DNA of 64,000 bases from Acidobacteriota bacterium. GTDB lineage: Bacteria > Acidobacteriota > Blastocatellia > Pyrinomonadales > Pyrinomonadaceae. Position numbers and translations under genes: made by a program. The notes under the pieces are model-generated. The model was not told where the DNA came from, ran no database searches, and was given only the letters and a program-made list of their open reading frames with translations. This document shows, one piece after another, positions 46,762 to 54,485 of the stretch. Within the stretch, counting starts at the first letter, position 1. Every line of letters begins with the position of its first letter. The stretch is taken from the NCBI GenBank assembly GCA_016713675.1, contig JADJOS010000005.1, positions 124,001 through 188,000 on the forward strand, read 5' to 3'.

Positions 46762-47454
46762 ATGCGTAAAGAGATCATTATATTAGGGGCGATAATCGCC
46801 CTTGTCGTTGTCGGGGCTGTGATCGGTTCAAACTATTATCGTAGTTCCGTTCAAAAAGAATCGGTCGTCGGTAACAGCAATTCCGGTGGAAAGCCAAAGA
46901 TCGCTCCAGAACAGCTGGTTCGGCCCGACAGCCCGTCATTAGGGCCCGCGGACGCGAAAGTAACACTAGTTGAGTTTTACGATCCCGAATGCGAATCATG
47001 TGCGTCGTTTGCACCGGTCGTCAAAAAGATCCTCAAAGAATACGAAGGCAAGATTCGTTTCGTGACGAGATACATGCCGCTCCATCCAAACTCCTTGACA
47101 GCCGCGAACTTCACCGAGGCCGCAGGCGAGCAAGGCAAGTATTGGGAAGCCCAGGACATTCTATTCAGAAAACAGCCTGAATGGGGAACAAAACACGGCC
47201 CGCCGACCGCTGCTCCGCTGCCCAATATCAACGAGTTGTTCGACAAATACGCCAAGGAACTCGGCCTCGATATGGAAAAAGCGTCGGCCGCGATCAAGTC
47301 AAAGAAATTCGACGCGAAGATCGAGCAGGACCGAAAAGACGGCCAGGCCATCGGCGTCCGACGGACCCCTACATTTTTCGTCAACGGCCGAGAACTTGCT
47401 ACCTTCGGCGAATCATATTTACGTGCTCTGATCGAAGAGGAAATGAAAAAGTAG
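46762..47454 (+). CDS. DsbA-like thioredoxin-fold protein (BdbD type)
   Basis: 230 residues. One N-terminal membrane helix (IIILGAIIALVVVGAVIGS) anchors a DsbA-type domain with active site CESC in FYDPECESCASF, a helical insert and the cis-Pro loop RRTPTFFVNG. It acts as a thiol oxidase outside the membrane. Its start overlaps the DsbB-type stop region; the pair should work together and may mature the neighbouring Cys-rich peptide. Confidence 0.92.
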   Translation: MRKEIIILGAIIALVVVGAVIGSNYYRSSVQKESVVGNSNSGGKPKIAPEQLVRPDSPSLGPADAKVTLVEFYDPECESCASFAPVVKKILKEYEGKIRFVTRYMPLHPNSLTAANFTEAAGEQGKYWEAQDILFRKQPEWGTKHGPPTAAPLPNINELFDKYAKELGLDMEKASAAIKSKKFDAKIEQDRKDGQAIGVRRTPTFFVNGRELATFGESYLRALIEEEMKK

Positions 47455-47471
47455 TTAACCACGAAAAAAAG

Positions 47472-47512
47472 GAAAAGACGCAAAAAGGAGAATCTCTTTT
47501 TTGCGTCTTTTC
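47472..47512. terminator. bidirectional terminator
   Basis: Perfect 15-bp stem GAAAAGACGCAAAAA / TTTTTGCGTCTTTTC with an 11-base loop. It separates the convergent DsbA-like and guaB genes and works in both directions, with A/T tracts on each side. Confidence 0.88.
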
Positions 47513-47535
47513 TCGTTTCTCGCGGTCATATCTTC

Positions 47536-49005
47536 TTAGGATTCAATTCTGTAATTCGGAGCTTCCTTGGTGATGATGACATCGTGAACATGCGACTCGC
47601 GCAGGCCGGCTGACGTAATACGAACGAATTGTGCATTGGTCTGCAGTTCCGCGATCGAGCGGCAGCCGGTATAGCCCATACCTGATCGAAGGCCGCCGAC
47701 GAGCTGCGTGACCATTTCGGCGACTGAACCTTTATATGCGACACGGCCCTCAATGCCTTCGGGGACGTACTTGGCGTCGGAGACGGTGCCTTCCTGGCTG
47801 TATCGGTCGCTTGAGCCCCTTTTCATGGCTCCTATCGAGCCCATGCCGCGATATGTCTTGAAATTGCGGCCCTGGAACAGTATGACCTCGCCCGGAGCTT
47901 CTTCGGTTCCGGCGAAAAGCGAGCCGATCATGACGCTGTCGGCTCCGGCGGCAATTGCTTTGGCAACATCCCCTGAGAATTTGACACCGCCGTCGGCAAT
48001 GATCGGAACGCCGGAGCCCTTAGCTGCGTTTACGCTTTCAACGATCGCCAATATCTGCGGCACTCCTGCTCCGGTAACAACGCGGGTCGTACAGATCGAT
48101 CCGGGCCCGATTCCTATCTTAACAGCATCAACACCGGCGGAGATCAATGCCCTTGTTGCCTCCGCAGTCGCGACGTTTCCCGCGACGATCTCGATCTCAG
48201 GGAACCTGGATCGCACAGCTTTCACCGCATCGATCACTCTCGAACTGTGCCCGTGTGCCGTGTCTATAACGATAGCATCGGCACGCGAATTGACGAGAGC
48301 CTCAGCACGTTCCAGAAAATCTCCCGTTGCACCGATCGCCGCTGCACAACGCAGACGGCCGAGTTCGTCCTTTGCCGCGAGTGGGAAGTTGATCGCCTTT
48401 TGTATGTCCTTGACCGTGATCAAGCCCTTGAGATGCCCGTTGTCGTCAACAACGAGCAGCTTCTCGATACGGTGTTTCTGAAGTTTGACCTTGGCCTCGT
48501 CAAGCGTTGTACCGACTGGAACCGTAACGAGAGGCTGCGGCGTCATAATCTCGGAGACCGGAATATCAAAACGCGTCTCGAACCTTAGATCACGGTTCGT
48601 GATGATTCCAACAAGTAGACCATTGCTATCGACGACCGGAACACCACTGATCTTGTAGCGGCTCATTATCTCGAGGGCATCAGAGACCAATTTGTCCTGA
48701 TGGATCGTGACCGGATCGACGATCATTCCAGATTCGCTGCGCTTTACCTTGTCGACCTCTTCGGCCTGTTCGGTCACACTGAAATTCTTGTGGATCACAC
48801 CGATCCCGCCTTGCTGAGCAAGTGCGATCGCCAGGGACGCCTCGGTCACAGTATCCATGGCTGATGAGCACAGTGGAATGTTCAGATCGATATTGCGCGA
48901 AAATTTGGTGCGTGTGTCTGCCTCTGCCGGCAGTATTTCCGAGTAAGCAGGAACCAGCAATACGTCGTCAAACGTTAGGCCTTCTTGTATTTTGTCGATT
49001 TCCAT
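47536..49005 (-). CDS. guaB: inosine-5'-monophosphate dehydrogenase
   Basis: 489 residues. Motifs: GLTFDDVLLVPAYSEI, two CBS domains (about 95-205, with MTPQPLVTV), GVDAVKIGIGPGSICTTRVV with the catalytic Cys, IADGGVKFSGDVAKA and MIGSLFAGTEEAPGE. It oxidises IMP to XMP, the committed step to GMP. ATG at 49,005 is used; a TTG two codons upstream is less likely. Confidence 0.97.
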   Translation of the reverse strand: MEIDKIQEGLTFDDVLLVPAYSEILPAEADTRTKFSRNIDLNIPLCSSAMDTVTEASLAIALAQQGGIGVIHKNFSVTEQAEEVDKVKRSESGMIVDPVTIHQDKLVSDALEIMSRYKISGVPVVDSNGLLVGIITNRDLRFETRFDIPVSEIMTPQPLVTVPVGTTLDEAKVKLQKHRIEKLLVVDDNGHLKGLITVKDIQKAINFPLAAKDELGRLRCAAAIGATGDFLERAEALVNSRADAIVIDTAHGHSSRVIDAVKAVRSRFPEIEIVAGNVATAEATRALISAGVDAVKIGIGPGSICTTRVVTGAGVPQILAIVESVNAAKGSGVPIIADGGVKFSGDVAKAIAAGADSVMIGSLFAGTEEAPGEVILFQGRNFKTYRGMGSIGAMKRGSSDRYSQEGTVSDAKYVPEGIEGRVAYKGSVAEMVTQLVGGLRSGMGYTGCRSIAELQTNAQFVRITSAGLRESHVHDVIITKEAPNYRIES

Positions 49006-49013
49006 ATCCAATT

Positions 49014-49049
49014 ATAAACAAAAATGCCCGCAAAATGCTTGCGGACATT
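49014..49049 (-). terminator. terminator between the RodZ-like gene and guaB
   Basis: 11-bp stem with one mismatch (AATGTCCGCAA / TTGCGGGCATT on the minus strand), then TTTTGTTT. It lies in the 74-base gap downstream of the RodZ-like gene. Confidence 0.6.
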
Positions 49050-49079
49050 CACAATTATGAGCTTTCCTACAGACACTGA

Positions 49080-50090
49080 TCAATTCGGCCCGTTCGCTGC
49101 CGGTTTGGCAGTGGTAGGAGCAGCCCTCGGCGTTGCGGCCGGCTTTGGATCGGGTGTTTTTGCAGGCGAAGTCGCCGTGTTTGCGGCCGTTGTAGGCTTC
49201 GGTGCAGGAGTAGGCTTTACAACGGTTAGGCCGGTTGCGGCCGGAGGCGTCGTGCTTGTATTCGTTTCGGTTGTTGTCGCCGGCGGAACCTCATTCGAGA
49301 TCGAACCGCTGGTCCACACCGTAGCGATATTTTCTTTCGATATTGTGAAATTGATCCGGTCTTTGTCAGCAGGAGTAAGCGGAGCACTCGGCAACGCGAT
49401 CGTCTTTCCGTTTATTGTTAGCTGAACAACGGACGAATTCCAACGGTTATAGTTCAGCGTTATGCTTTCTTTTGGTTCGAACAGCTTCGATGAACCGGCC
49501 GCGACGACATTGTCGCTCTTTTCGCCATCGACCGTTGAAAGCAGCCGAACGGGTTGGCTGGTCGTCTTGAATTCGATCTTCAGTGTCGCCATTTCAGGCA
49601 CTGTGGCGTCAGAAGTTGTCCCGGCCACAGCCGAATTCGAATTTGTACCCGTGTTAGAGGAATTGGCGTTTGCGGCTTTCGGCGGATCTGCGGGTGAATT
49701 CAAATAATCGAGTCCGAAGAGAATGCCTGCAGTCATCAGCCCAAGGATCAAAGCGGCGATAATGATAGTTGGGATCATTGATCTCGCGGAACTATCGTCC
49801 GTGAGCACCTCAGGCTTATAGACCTTTAGATCTGCTTCATCACTGCCTTCCTTTGCTGCAATTGCCCGGGAATAATCGGCAAGAGCCTCTTGTTCATCGA
49901 CCCCAACATATTTGGCAAATGATTTGACAAAGCCTTTGTTGAATATACCGCCGGGAAGCGGTTTATAATCGTCACGTTCGATCGACTCGATGTAGTGAGG
50001 TGAAATACGGGTTTGCTCCGCGACTTCACTTAAGGAAATACCGCGTTCTTCGCGGGCTTCCCGCAACTTTTCGCCTAGAGTTTGTGACAT
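49080..50090 (-). CDS. RodZ-like HTH membrane protein
   Basis: 336 residues. An N-terminal HTH of the RodZ type (LGEKLREAREERGISLSEVA...ISPHYIESIERDDYKPLP, then GFVKSFAKYVGVD), a membrane helix (IPTIIIAALILGLMTAGILFG), a Ser/Asn linker, a DUF4115-like beta domain (TTSQPVRLLSTVDGE, KESITLNYN) and a disordered Pro/Thr/Ala C-terminus. RodZ proteins link MreB to the elongation machinery. It is monocistronic, next to the BMC locus but divergent from it. Confidence 0.85.
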   Translation of the reverse strand: MSQTLGEKLREAREERGISLSEVAEQTRISPHYIESIERDDYKPLPGGIFNKGFVKSFAKYVGVDEQEALADYSRAIAAKEGSDEADLKVYKPEVLTDDSSARSMIPTIIIAALILGLMTAGILFGLDYLNSPADPPKAANANSSNTGTNSNSAVAGTTSDATVPEMATLKIEFKTTSQPVRLLSTVDGEKSDNVVAAGSSKLFEPKESITLNYNRWNSSVVQLTINGKTIALPSAPLTPADKDRINFTISKENIATVWTSGSISNEVPPATTTETNTSTTPPAATGLTVVKPTPAPKPTTAANTATSPAKTPDPKPAATPRAAPTTAKPAANGPN

Positions 50091-50137
50091 TTTCGACGTG
50101 TGTGAACTAGTGACCCGAACAACGTTCTTAAGTGTGA

Positions 50138-50167
50138 AATATATCGTTGTTTAACACATTCTGTCAA
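50138..50167 (-). promoter_or_regulatory. promoter of the RodZ-like gene
   Basis: Minus strand: perfect TTGACA (50,167-50,162), an 18-base spacer, TATATT (50,143-50,138). TSS would be near 50,131. Confidence 0.6.
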
Positions 50168-50208
50168 TCGAATCATTTCGGTTTTATCACGAGAGAGTGG
50201 CTTGATTA

Positions 50209-50236
50209 TTGACTACTCGCGTGTTACGTTTAGGCT
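50209..50236 (+). promoter_or_regulatory. candidate promoter of the BMC operon
   Basis: TTGACT, a 16-base spacer, then TAGGCT, 46 bases before the first shell gene. The -10 match is weak; an overlapping TTGATT-17-TACGTT is the alternative. It is divergent from the RodZ-like promoter. Confidence 0.3.
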
Positions 50237-50281
50237 TTGTCACGAAATCCATCTGCTAGTTAGAAAAGTGAGGAATTATCA

Positions 50282-50677
50282 ATGAGTTTAGAAGCGCTCG
50301 GAATGATCGAGACCAAGGGCTTTATCGGTGGTGTCGAAGCTGCTGATGCTATGGTCAAGGCAGCCAATGTACAGCTTGTCGGCAAAGAGTATATTGGGGC
50401 CGGATACATGACCATCTTTGTTCGCGGAGACGTCGGAGCCGTCAAAGCAGCTACTGATGCAGGAGCAGCAGCAGCTCGCCGTGTTGGCGAACTTATCAGT
50501 GTCCACGTCATACCGCGTCCGCACGGTGAGGTCGAACGAATCTTGCCGAAAGGCGGGACTGTCGGCGTGAGTCCTGACGAAAAAGCTCTGCAGGGCGGCG
50601 AAAGACAGCTTAGCTCCGGCGGTGCCGGATCATCGTCAGCTATCTCTAACGAGGGCACCAAGTCCAAGACAAAATAG
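50282..50677 (+). CDS. BMC hexameric shell protein (BMC-H) with C-terminal tail
   Basis: 131 residues. A single BMC fold occupies about 3-88: ALGMIETKGFIGGVEAADAM, VKAANVQLVGKEYIGAGYM, IFVRGDVGAVKAATDAGAAAA and VHVIPRPHGEVE. One BMC domain means a BMC-H hexamer tile. About 40 extra residues rich in Gly/Ser (LSSGGAGSSSAISNEG) extend the C-terminus and probably project from the shell. AGGA lies upstream of the ATG. First gene of the BMC cluster. Confidence 0.95.
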   Translation: MSLEALGMIETKGFIGGVEAADAMVKAANVQLVGKEYIGAGYMTIFVRGDVGAVKAATDAGAAAARRVGELISVHVIPRPHGEVERILPKGGTVGVSPDEKALQGGERQLSSGGAGSSSAISNEGTKSKTK

Positions 50678-50769
50678 CGTAAGATCGACTCGGGGATAAC
50701 GGGACGCTGAAATGCAGGGACCCAAGTTCCTGCTGACTCACGTCTTGGCCTCTCCCGATTTTTTAGCGT

Positions 50770-52472
50770 ATGAGTGACAAGGATCTGGCAGCCCAACAGG
50801 AAGCTCGTGATGCGGTCTCTGCCGCCCACGAGGCGTTCGCCATTGTTGCCGGATTTGATCAAAAAAGATCGATGAGATCTGTGCGGCAATGTCAGCGGCG
50901 GCGTTGTCCGATGCGGCCCGTCTGGGGCAGATGGCTCGCGAAGAGACCGGATTTGGAAAACCTGAAGACAAGCGGGAAAAGAACAGGTTTGCCGCTGAGG
51001 ATGTCTGGAATTATTTTAAGACCCTCAAGACTGTTGGGGTCGTCCGGGAAACCGAAAGTATTGTCGAAATAGCGAGTCCCCGCGGTGTCGTGGCCGCTAT
51101 CATTCCTTCCACAAATCCGACCTCGACTGCAATATTCAAGATCATAATTGCGATCAAGTCACGCAATACCATTGTCTTGTCACCTCACCCTTCAGCTGCT
51201 AAATGTATTGCCGAAACGGCTCGAATCATGCTTGACGCCGGTATCAAGCACGGCCTCCCGGCGGATTCTGTCAAATGCCTGAAACTCACAACGATCGAGG
51301 GCACCGAAGCCCTGATGAAGCACAAACAGACAGCGGTGATCCTGGCTACAGGCGGTACCGGCTTGGTTCGAGCGGCATATTCTTCGGGCAAGCCAGCGTT
51401 TGGAGTCGGACCGGGGAATGTTCCGGTTTACATTGACAAGTCAGCTGACGTTGCAAAGGCCGTCGCAGATATTCTGACAAGTACTTGTTTTGATAACGGT
51501 ACGATCTGTGCGTCTGAGCAGTCTGTCGTAGCCGACTCCGCGGTCGCTGATGAGGTGCGATCACAGTTTCGTGCTCAGGGCGGGCATTTTCTAAACGCGA
51601 ACGATGCTGAGTCGGTCGGTAAGATCCTTTTGACGCCGCAACGCACACTTAATCCGGCCATTGTAGGGAAATCAGCCGCGTTTATCGCCGATTTGGCCGG
51701 TGTTGTGATCCCTGAAGGCACTAGATGTCTGTTGGCTGATTGCTTGGGTGTCGGACGGGATCATCCATGGTCGATCGAAAAATTATCGCCCACGCTTGCG
51801 TTCTTTGTCGTCGATGGGGTCGAAGCGGGAGCCGCGCGCTGTTTGGAGATCTTGCAGTTTGGAGGCATGGGCCATACGTCGGGAATGCACACCCAAGATC
51901 GGTCGGCGGCGATAAGGTTCGGCGAAAAAATGCCGACCGCAAGGGTCATAATAAATTCGCCGACAACCCATGGCGCGATCGGATTTTCGACGGGTCTTTC
52001 ACCGTCGATGACGCTCGGCTGCGGTTCTTGGGGCGGAAATGTAACGTCGGATAACGTATCGCCTATTCATTTGATCGACATCAAACGGGTAGCGTTCGAA
52101 ACGAAGCCCGTGAATAAAAGGTCGCCGGCAGTTTCGGCGGTAAAGACCGATGCCGCTGTTACTCAACCTTTCATCAAACCGAGATCGGTCACCCGCGAAG
52201 ATATTGCTGCACTAGTTGACAGCTTCTTAAGCAAACATGTTAAACGGGAGGCTCCGGCGCCGGTTGCTGAACCGGTCAAACAAACGATCGTGCATCACAC
52301 TTACCCGCTTCCTGAGCCGAAAAAGCCGCCCGCACCGCTGGATTTTGTCAGCGAGGATGACGTTCGCAGAGCATTGGATAAAGGTCAGCGGATATTTATA
52401 ACAAAGAAAGCGATCCTGACGCCTTCGGCTCGAGACCTCGGCACTGAGAAGGATATTTTTACGATCGTCTAG
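50770..52472 (+). CDS. CoA-acylating aldehyde dehydrogenase of a microcompartment, frame-shifted in the assembly
   Basis: The enzyme is split over two frames. Codons from 50,770 give MSDKDLAAQQEARDAVSAAHEAF...AGFDQ, then a -1 shift in the A6 run at 50,861-50,866 continues as KIDEICAAMSAAALSDAARLGQ to the stop. Downstream motifs include IIPSTNPTS, the catalytic Cys in TCFDNGTICASEQS (Cys207 counted from the ATG at 50,889) and GGMGHTSGMHTQD, as in AdhE/EutE/PduP acylating dehydrogenases that turn aldehyde plus CoA plus NAD into acyl-CoA. The C-terminus adds an amphipathic stretch (TREDIAALVDSFLSKHVK), a Pro-rich linker and a small module (SEDDVRRALDKGQRI...ILTPSARDLGTE). If the shift is real and unrescued, a shorter protein from the internal ATG at 50,889 would lack about 40 residues. 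Confidence 0.85.
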
Positions 52473-52478
52473 TTCTGT

Positions 52479-52856
52479 ATGGCTGAAGCGGTTCTCGAAA
52501 AAGCGATTTGTGCTGCATGTGGCGTTGACGTCCGTGAAGGCACCCAGTTTTGTTATAATTGCGGAAAGCCGGTTCCGAATGGACTCGAATCAACCGTGGT
52601 CCCGGCGGAACTGAGCGGTAATGCCGATCCCGGATCGAACATCGAAAATGACGACAAGATCGAAACAAACGATAAAGCAGAGAAGCTAGCAGCCGCGGCG
52701 ACCGAACGTAAAAGGTCGCGCGTGGGCCAGCGAAAGCCAAAAAAGGTCATTTGGGAAGAGCCCGGTGCGGCATCGAACAGGATGTTCATTCTAGTCTGTT
52801 TACTTATCACCGTGATCGCAGGTGCTTTGGTCTTCCTGATGGTTTTCATGAAGTAA
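52479..52856 (+). CDS. membrane-anchored zinc-ribbon protein in the BMC locus
   Basis: 125 residues. The N-terminal zinc ribbon has CAACGVDVREGTQFCYNCGK (C-x2-C-x12-C-x2-C); a Glu/Asn/Lys-rich linker (about 40-100) and one C-terminal membrane helix (MFILVCLLITVIAGALVFLMV) follow. It starts 6 bases after the dehydrogenase stop, so the genes are one operon. Such a gene is not a standard shell or enzyme component. Tethering cargo or shell to the membrane is speculative. Confidence 0.7.
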   Translation: MAEAVLEKAICAACGVDVREGTQFCYNCGKPVPNGLESTVVPAELSGNADPGSNIENDDKIETNDKAEKLAAAATERKRSRVGQRKPKKVIWEEPGAASNRMFILVCLLITVIAGALVFLMVFMK

Positions 52857-52866
52857 CGGTGAACGA

Positions 52867-52968
52867 ATGGTCGCAGCAGCTGGTATTTTCTTTATCGCCT
52901 TGTTCGTCGGTTTAGCCTTGCTTTCGGTCGCGATATTCATCATTTGGCGTTTGAAACGGCGGAAATGA
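52867..52968 (+). CDS. 33-residue membrane microprotein in the BMC locus
   Basis: Reading frame MVAAAGIFFIALFVGLALLS... ending WRLKRRK, one membrane helix with a basic tail inside. It starts 10 bases after the preceding gene and ends 18 bases before the second shell gene, filling an otherwise empty gap. The ribosome binding site is weak. Without homologues it cannot be proved to be made. Confidence 0.45.
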   Translation: MVAAAGIFFIALFVGLALLSVAIFIIWRLKRRK

Positions 52969-52986
52969 TCTTAAAAGGGTAATTTT

Positions 52987-53304
52987 ATGCAAGCTTTAGG
53001 GATGGTTGAGTGTTTTGGACTTGTCGCGATGATCGAGGCGGCGGATGCGATGGTCAAGGCGGCAAATGTTACACTCGTCGGCTACGAAAAGATCGACGCC
53101 GGGTTGGTCACTGCGATCGTTCGCGGAGAGGTCGGAGCAGTCAAGGCCGCGGTGGATGCCGGCGCTGCTGCGGCTCGTCGTGTCGGTACGGTAACGGCCG
53201 TCCATGTCATTCCGCGACCGCATAGTGAGGTCGACGAAGGGATTCCGGTGTTGGTGACCGGCGAAACGAACCGCAAAAAGATCTCCGGTTCCGTGCCCGA
53301 ATAG
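52987..53304 (+). CDS. BMC hexameric shell protein (BMC-H), second copy
   Basis: 105 residues with one BMC domain: ALGMVECFGLVAMIEAADAM, VKAANVTLVGYEKIDAGLVT, IVRGEVGAVKAAVDAGAAAA and VHVIPRPHSEVDEG. It is of normal BMC-H length, without the long tail of the first copy. AAAAGGG lies 8 bases upstream of the ATG. Last gene before a terminator. Confidence 0.95.
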   Translation: MQALGMVECFGLVAMIEAADAMVKAANVTLVGYEKIDAGLVTAIVRGEVGAVKAAVDAGAAAARRVGTVTAVHVIPRPHSEVDEGIPVLVTGETNRKKISGSVPE

Positions 53305-53330
53305 ATCGGCTCAAGTTAGATAACAATCAA

Positions 53331-53363
53331 AAAGAGGCCGTCCTTTGGGCAGCCTCTTTTTTT
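53331..53363. terminator. terminator of the BMC operon, probably bidirectional
   Basis: Perfect 8-bp stem AAAGAGGC / GCCTCTTT with a 13-base loop and a 7-T run on the plus strand; an A-run on the left serves the convergent VWFA gene. Confidence 0.85.
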
Positions 53364-53368
53364 AGCAG

Positions 53369-54472
53369 CTATGGTTTCGTCGGCGTAGTTGACGGCTTTG
53401 TTTGATTCGAACCATCCGCTTCAGCCGTCCTGCCCGTACGTGTGATCGGAATACGCTTCTGTTTGTTTGGGCCGTCTTCAACGACGACCTTAATGTTGCG
53501 GTATGTGCCGTCCTTTTTGTCGTTCGAGGGTACGTAGCCTATCGAAAACTGGGTACGCAGTTCACTGGCAATGTCCTTTGCGACTGCCGGCAATTCGCTC
53601 GGACCCGATGGGAAATACGCCTTTCCTCCTGTCTCTGTTGCCATTCTTTCAAGAAAAGCTCTCGCTTTTCCCTGCGGGCTCTTGCCGATAAAGCCGCCCT
53701 CTTTGCTCAGGTCGCCAACAAACCCGACAACATAGATCTGAGCTTCTGATTCACGAAGCAGCTCAAAAAGCTGCTTCTCGTTGTAATAGCTGTCGCGGTC
53801 TTCTCCATCGGTTACCAGAACGATCGCACGTCTTTTACGGTCCGCGGCACTTTGTGACTTCTCGTATTCCTCGACATTTTCCACCGCGAGATAAACGGCA
53901 TCGATTATTGCGGTCTGGCCGCCCTCGATATAGAGATTATCAAGCGAATCGATGAGGTCAGCTTTGTTGGTCGTGAAAGGCTGTTCAATACTGATCTTTT
54001 CTCGCCCGACGAATCTAATGATCGCTGTCTCATCCAGCGGGCCGTTTGTGTTTACCAATATCTTTCCGGCCTCGATCACCTTTTCAAGCTGCGGACGAAG
54101 CGAACCGGAATTATCGATCACAAGTGCGTAATTTGTCGGGACTTCCGAGCGCGAAAAATAATCGATCTGCTGGAGGACGCCATCTTCGTAGATCTTAAAA
54201 TCACCCTGCTTTACATCATTTACCGGACGGCTATTGCGGTCGATCACCCTGATGTTGAGGTTAACAAGTTCAGTGTCGACCTTTTCGATGGTGTCGTCGT
54301 TCAGCACATTCGGTGTCGGTTTCGGCGTTGGCGAAGGTGTTGGTACAGGTGTAGGAGTCGCATTAACCGCTTTCGTTGAGGCTATCTGAGCATTCGACGC
54401 AAAAAAAGACTGGAATAAGATCGCCACCGCAAAGGTTGTTCCGGATAAAAAGAGAAAAAGGTTTCGTTTCAT
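53369..54472 (-). CDS. VWFA-domain exported protein (second copy)
   Basis: 367 residues from the ATG at 54,472, which gives a signal peptide (LFLFLSGTTFAVAILFQSFF). An in-frame ATG at 54,502 would overlap the upstream gene by 17 bases. A Pro/Thr spacer (TPTPVPTPSPTPKPTP) is followed by an Ig-like domain (TELVNLNIRVIDRNSRPVND, FKIYEDGV) and a VWFA domain with the MIDAS motif DNSGS and LVTDGEDRDS. Same acidobacterial family as the genes at 362 and 54,486. It lies 13 bases downstream of the next entry, so the two form an operon. Confidence 0.85.
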   Translation of the reverse strand: MKRNLFLFLSGTTFAVAILFQSFFASNAQIASTKAVNATPTPVPTPSPTPKPTPNVLNDDTIEKVDTELVNLNIRVIDRNSRPVNDVKQGDFKIYEDGVLQQIDYFSRSEVPTNYALVIDNSGSLRPQLEKVIEAGKILVNTNGPLDETAIIRFVGREKISIEQPFTTNKADLIDSLDNLYIEGGQTAIIDAVYLAVENVEEYEKSQSAADRKRRAIVLVTDGEDRDSYYNEKQLFELLRESEAQIYVVGFVGDLSKEGGFIGKSPQGKARAFLERMATETGGKAYFPSGPSELPAVAKDIASELRTQFSIGYVPSNDKKDGTYRNIKVVVEDGPNKQKRIPITRTGRTAEADGSNQTKPSTTPTKP

Positions 54473-54485
54473 GGTTGCGTCGTTT

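Noticed and set aside
47708..48481. 257-residue plus-strand frame opposite guaB
   Set aside because: Antisense of a well-recognised IMP dehydrogenase; no independent support.
49024..49425. 133-residue plus-strand frame opposite the end of the RodZ-like gene
   Set aside because: It mirrors the Pro/Ala/Thr-rich tail of the RodZ-like protein (Gly/Val-rich shadow); no start signal.
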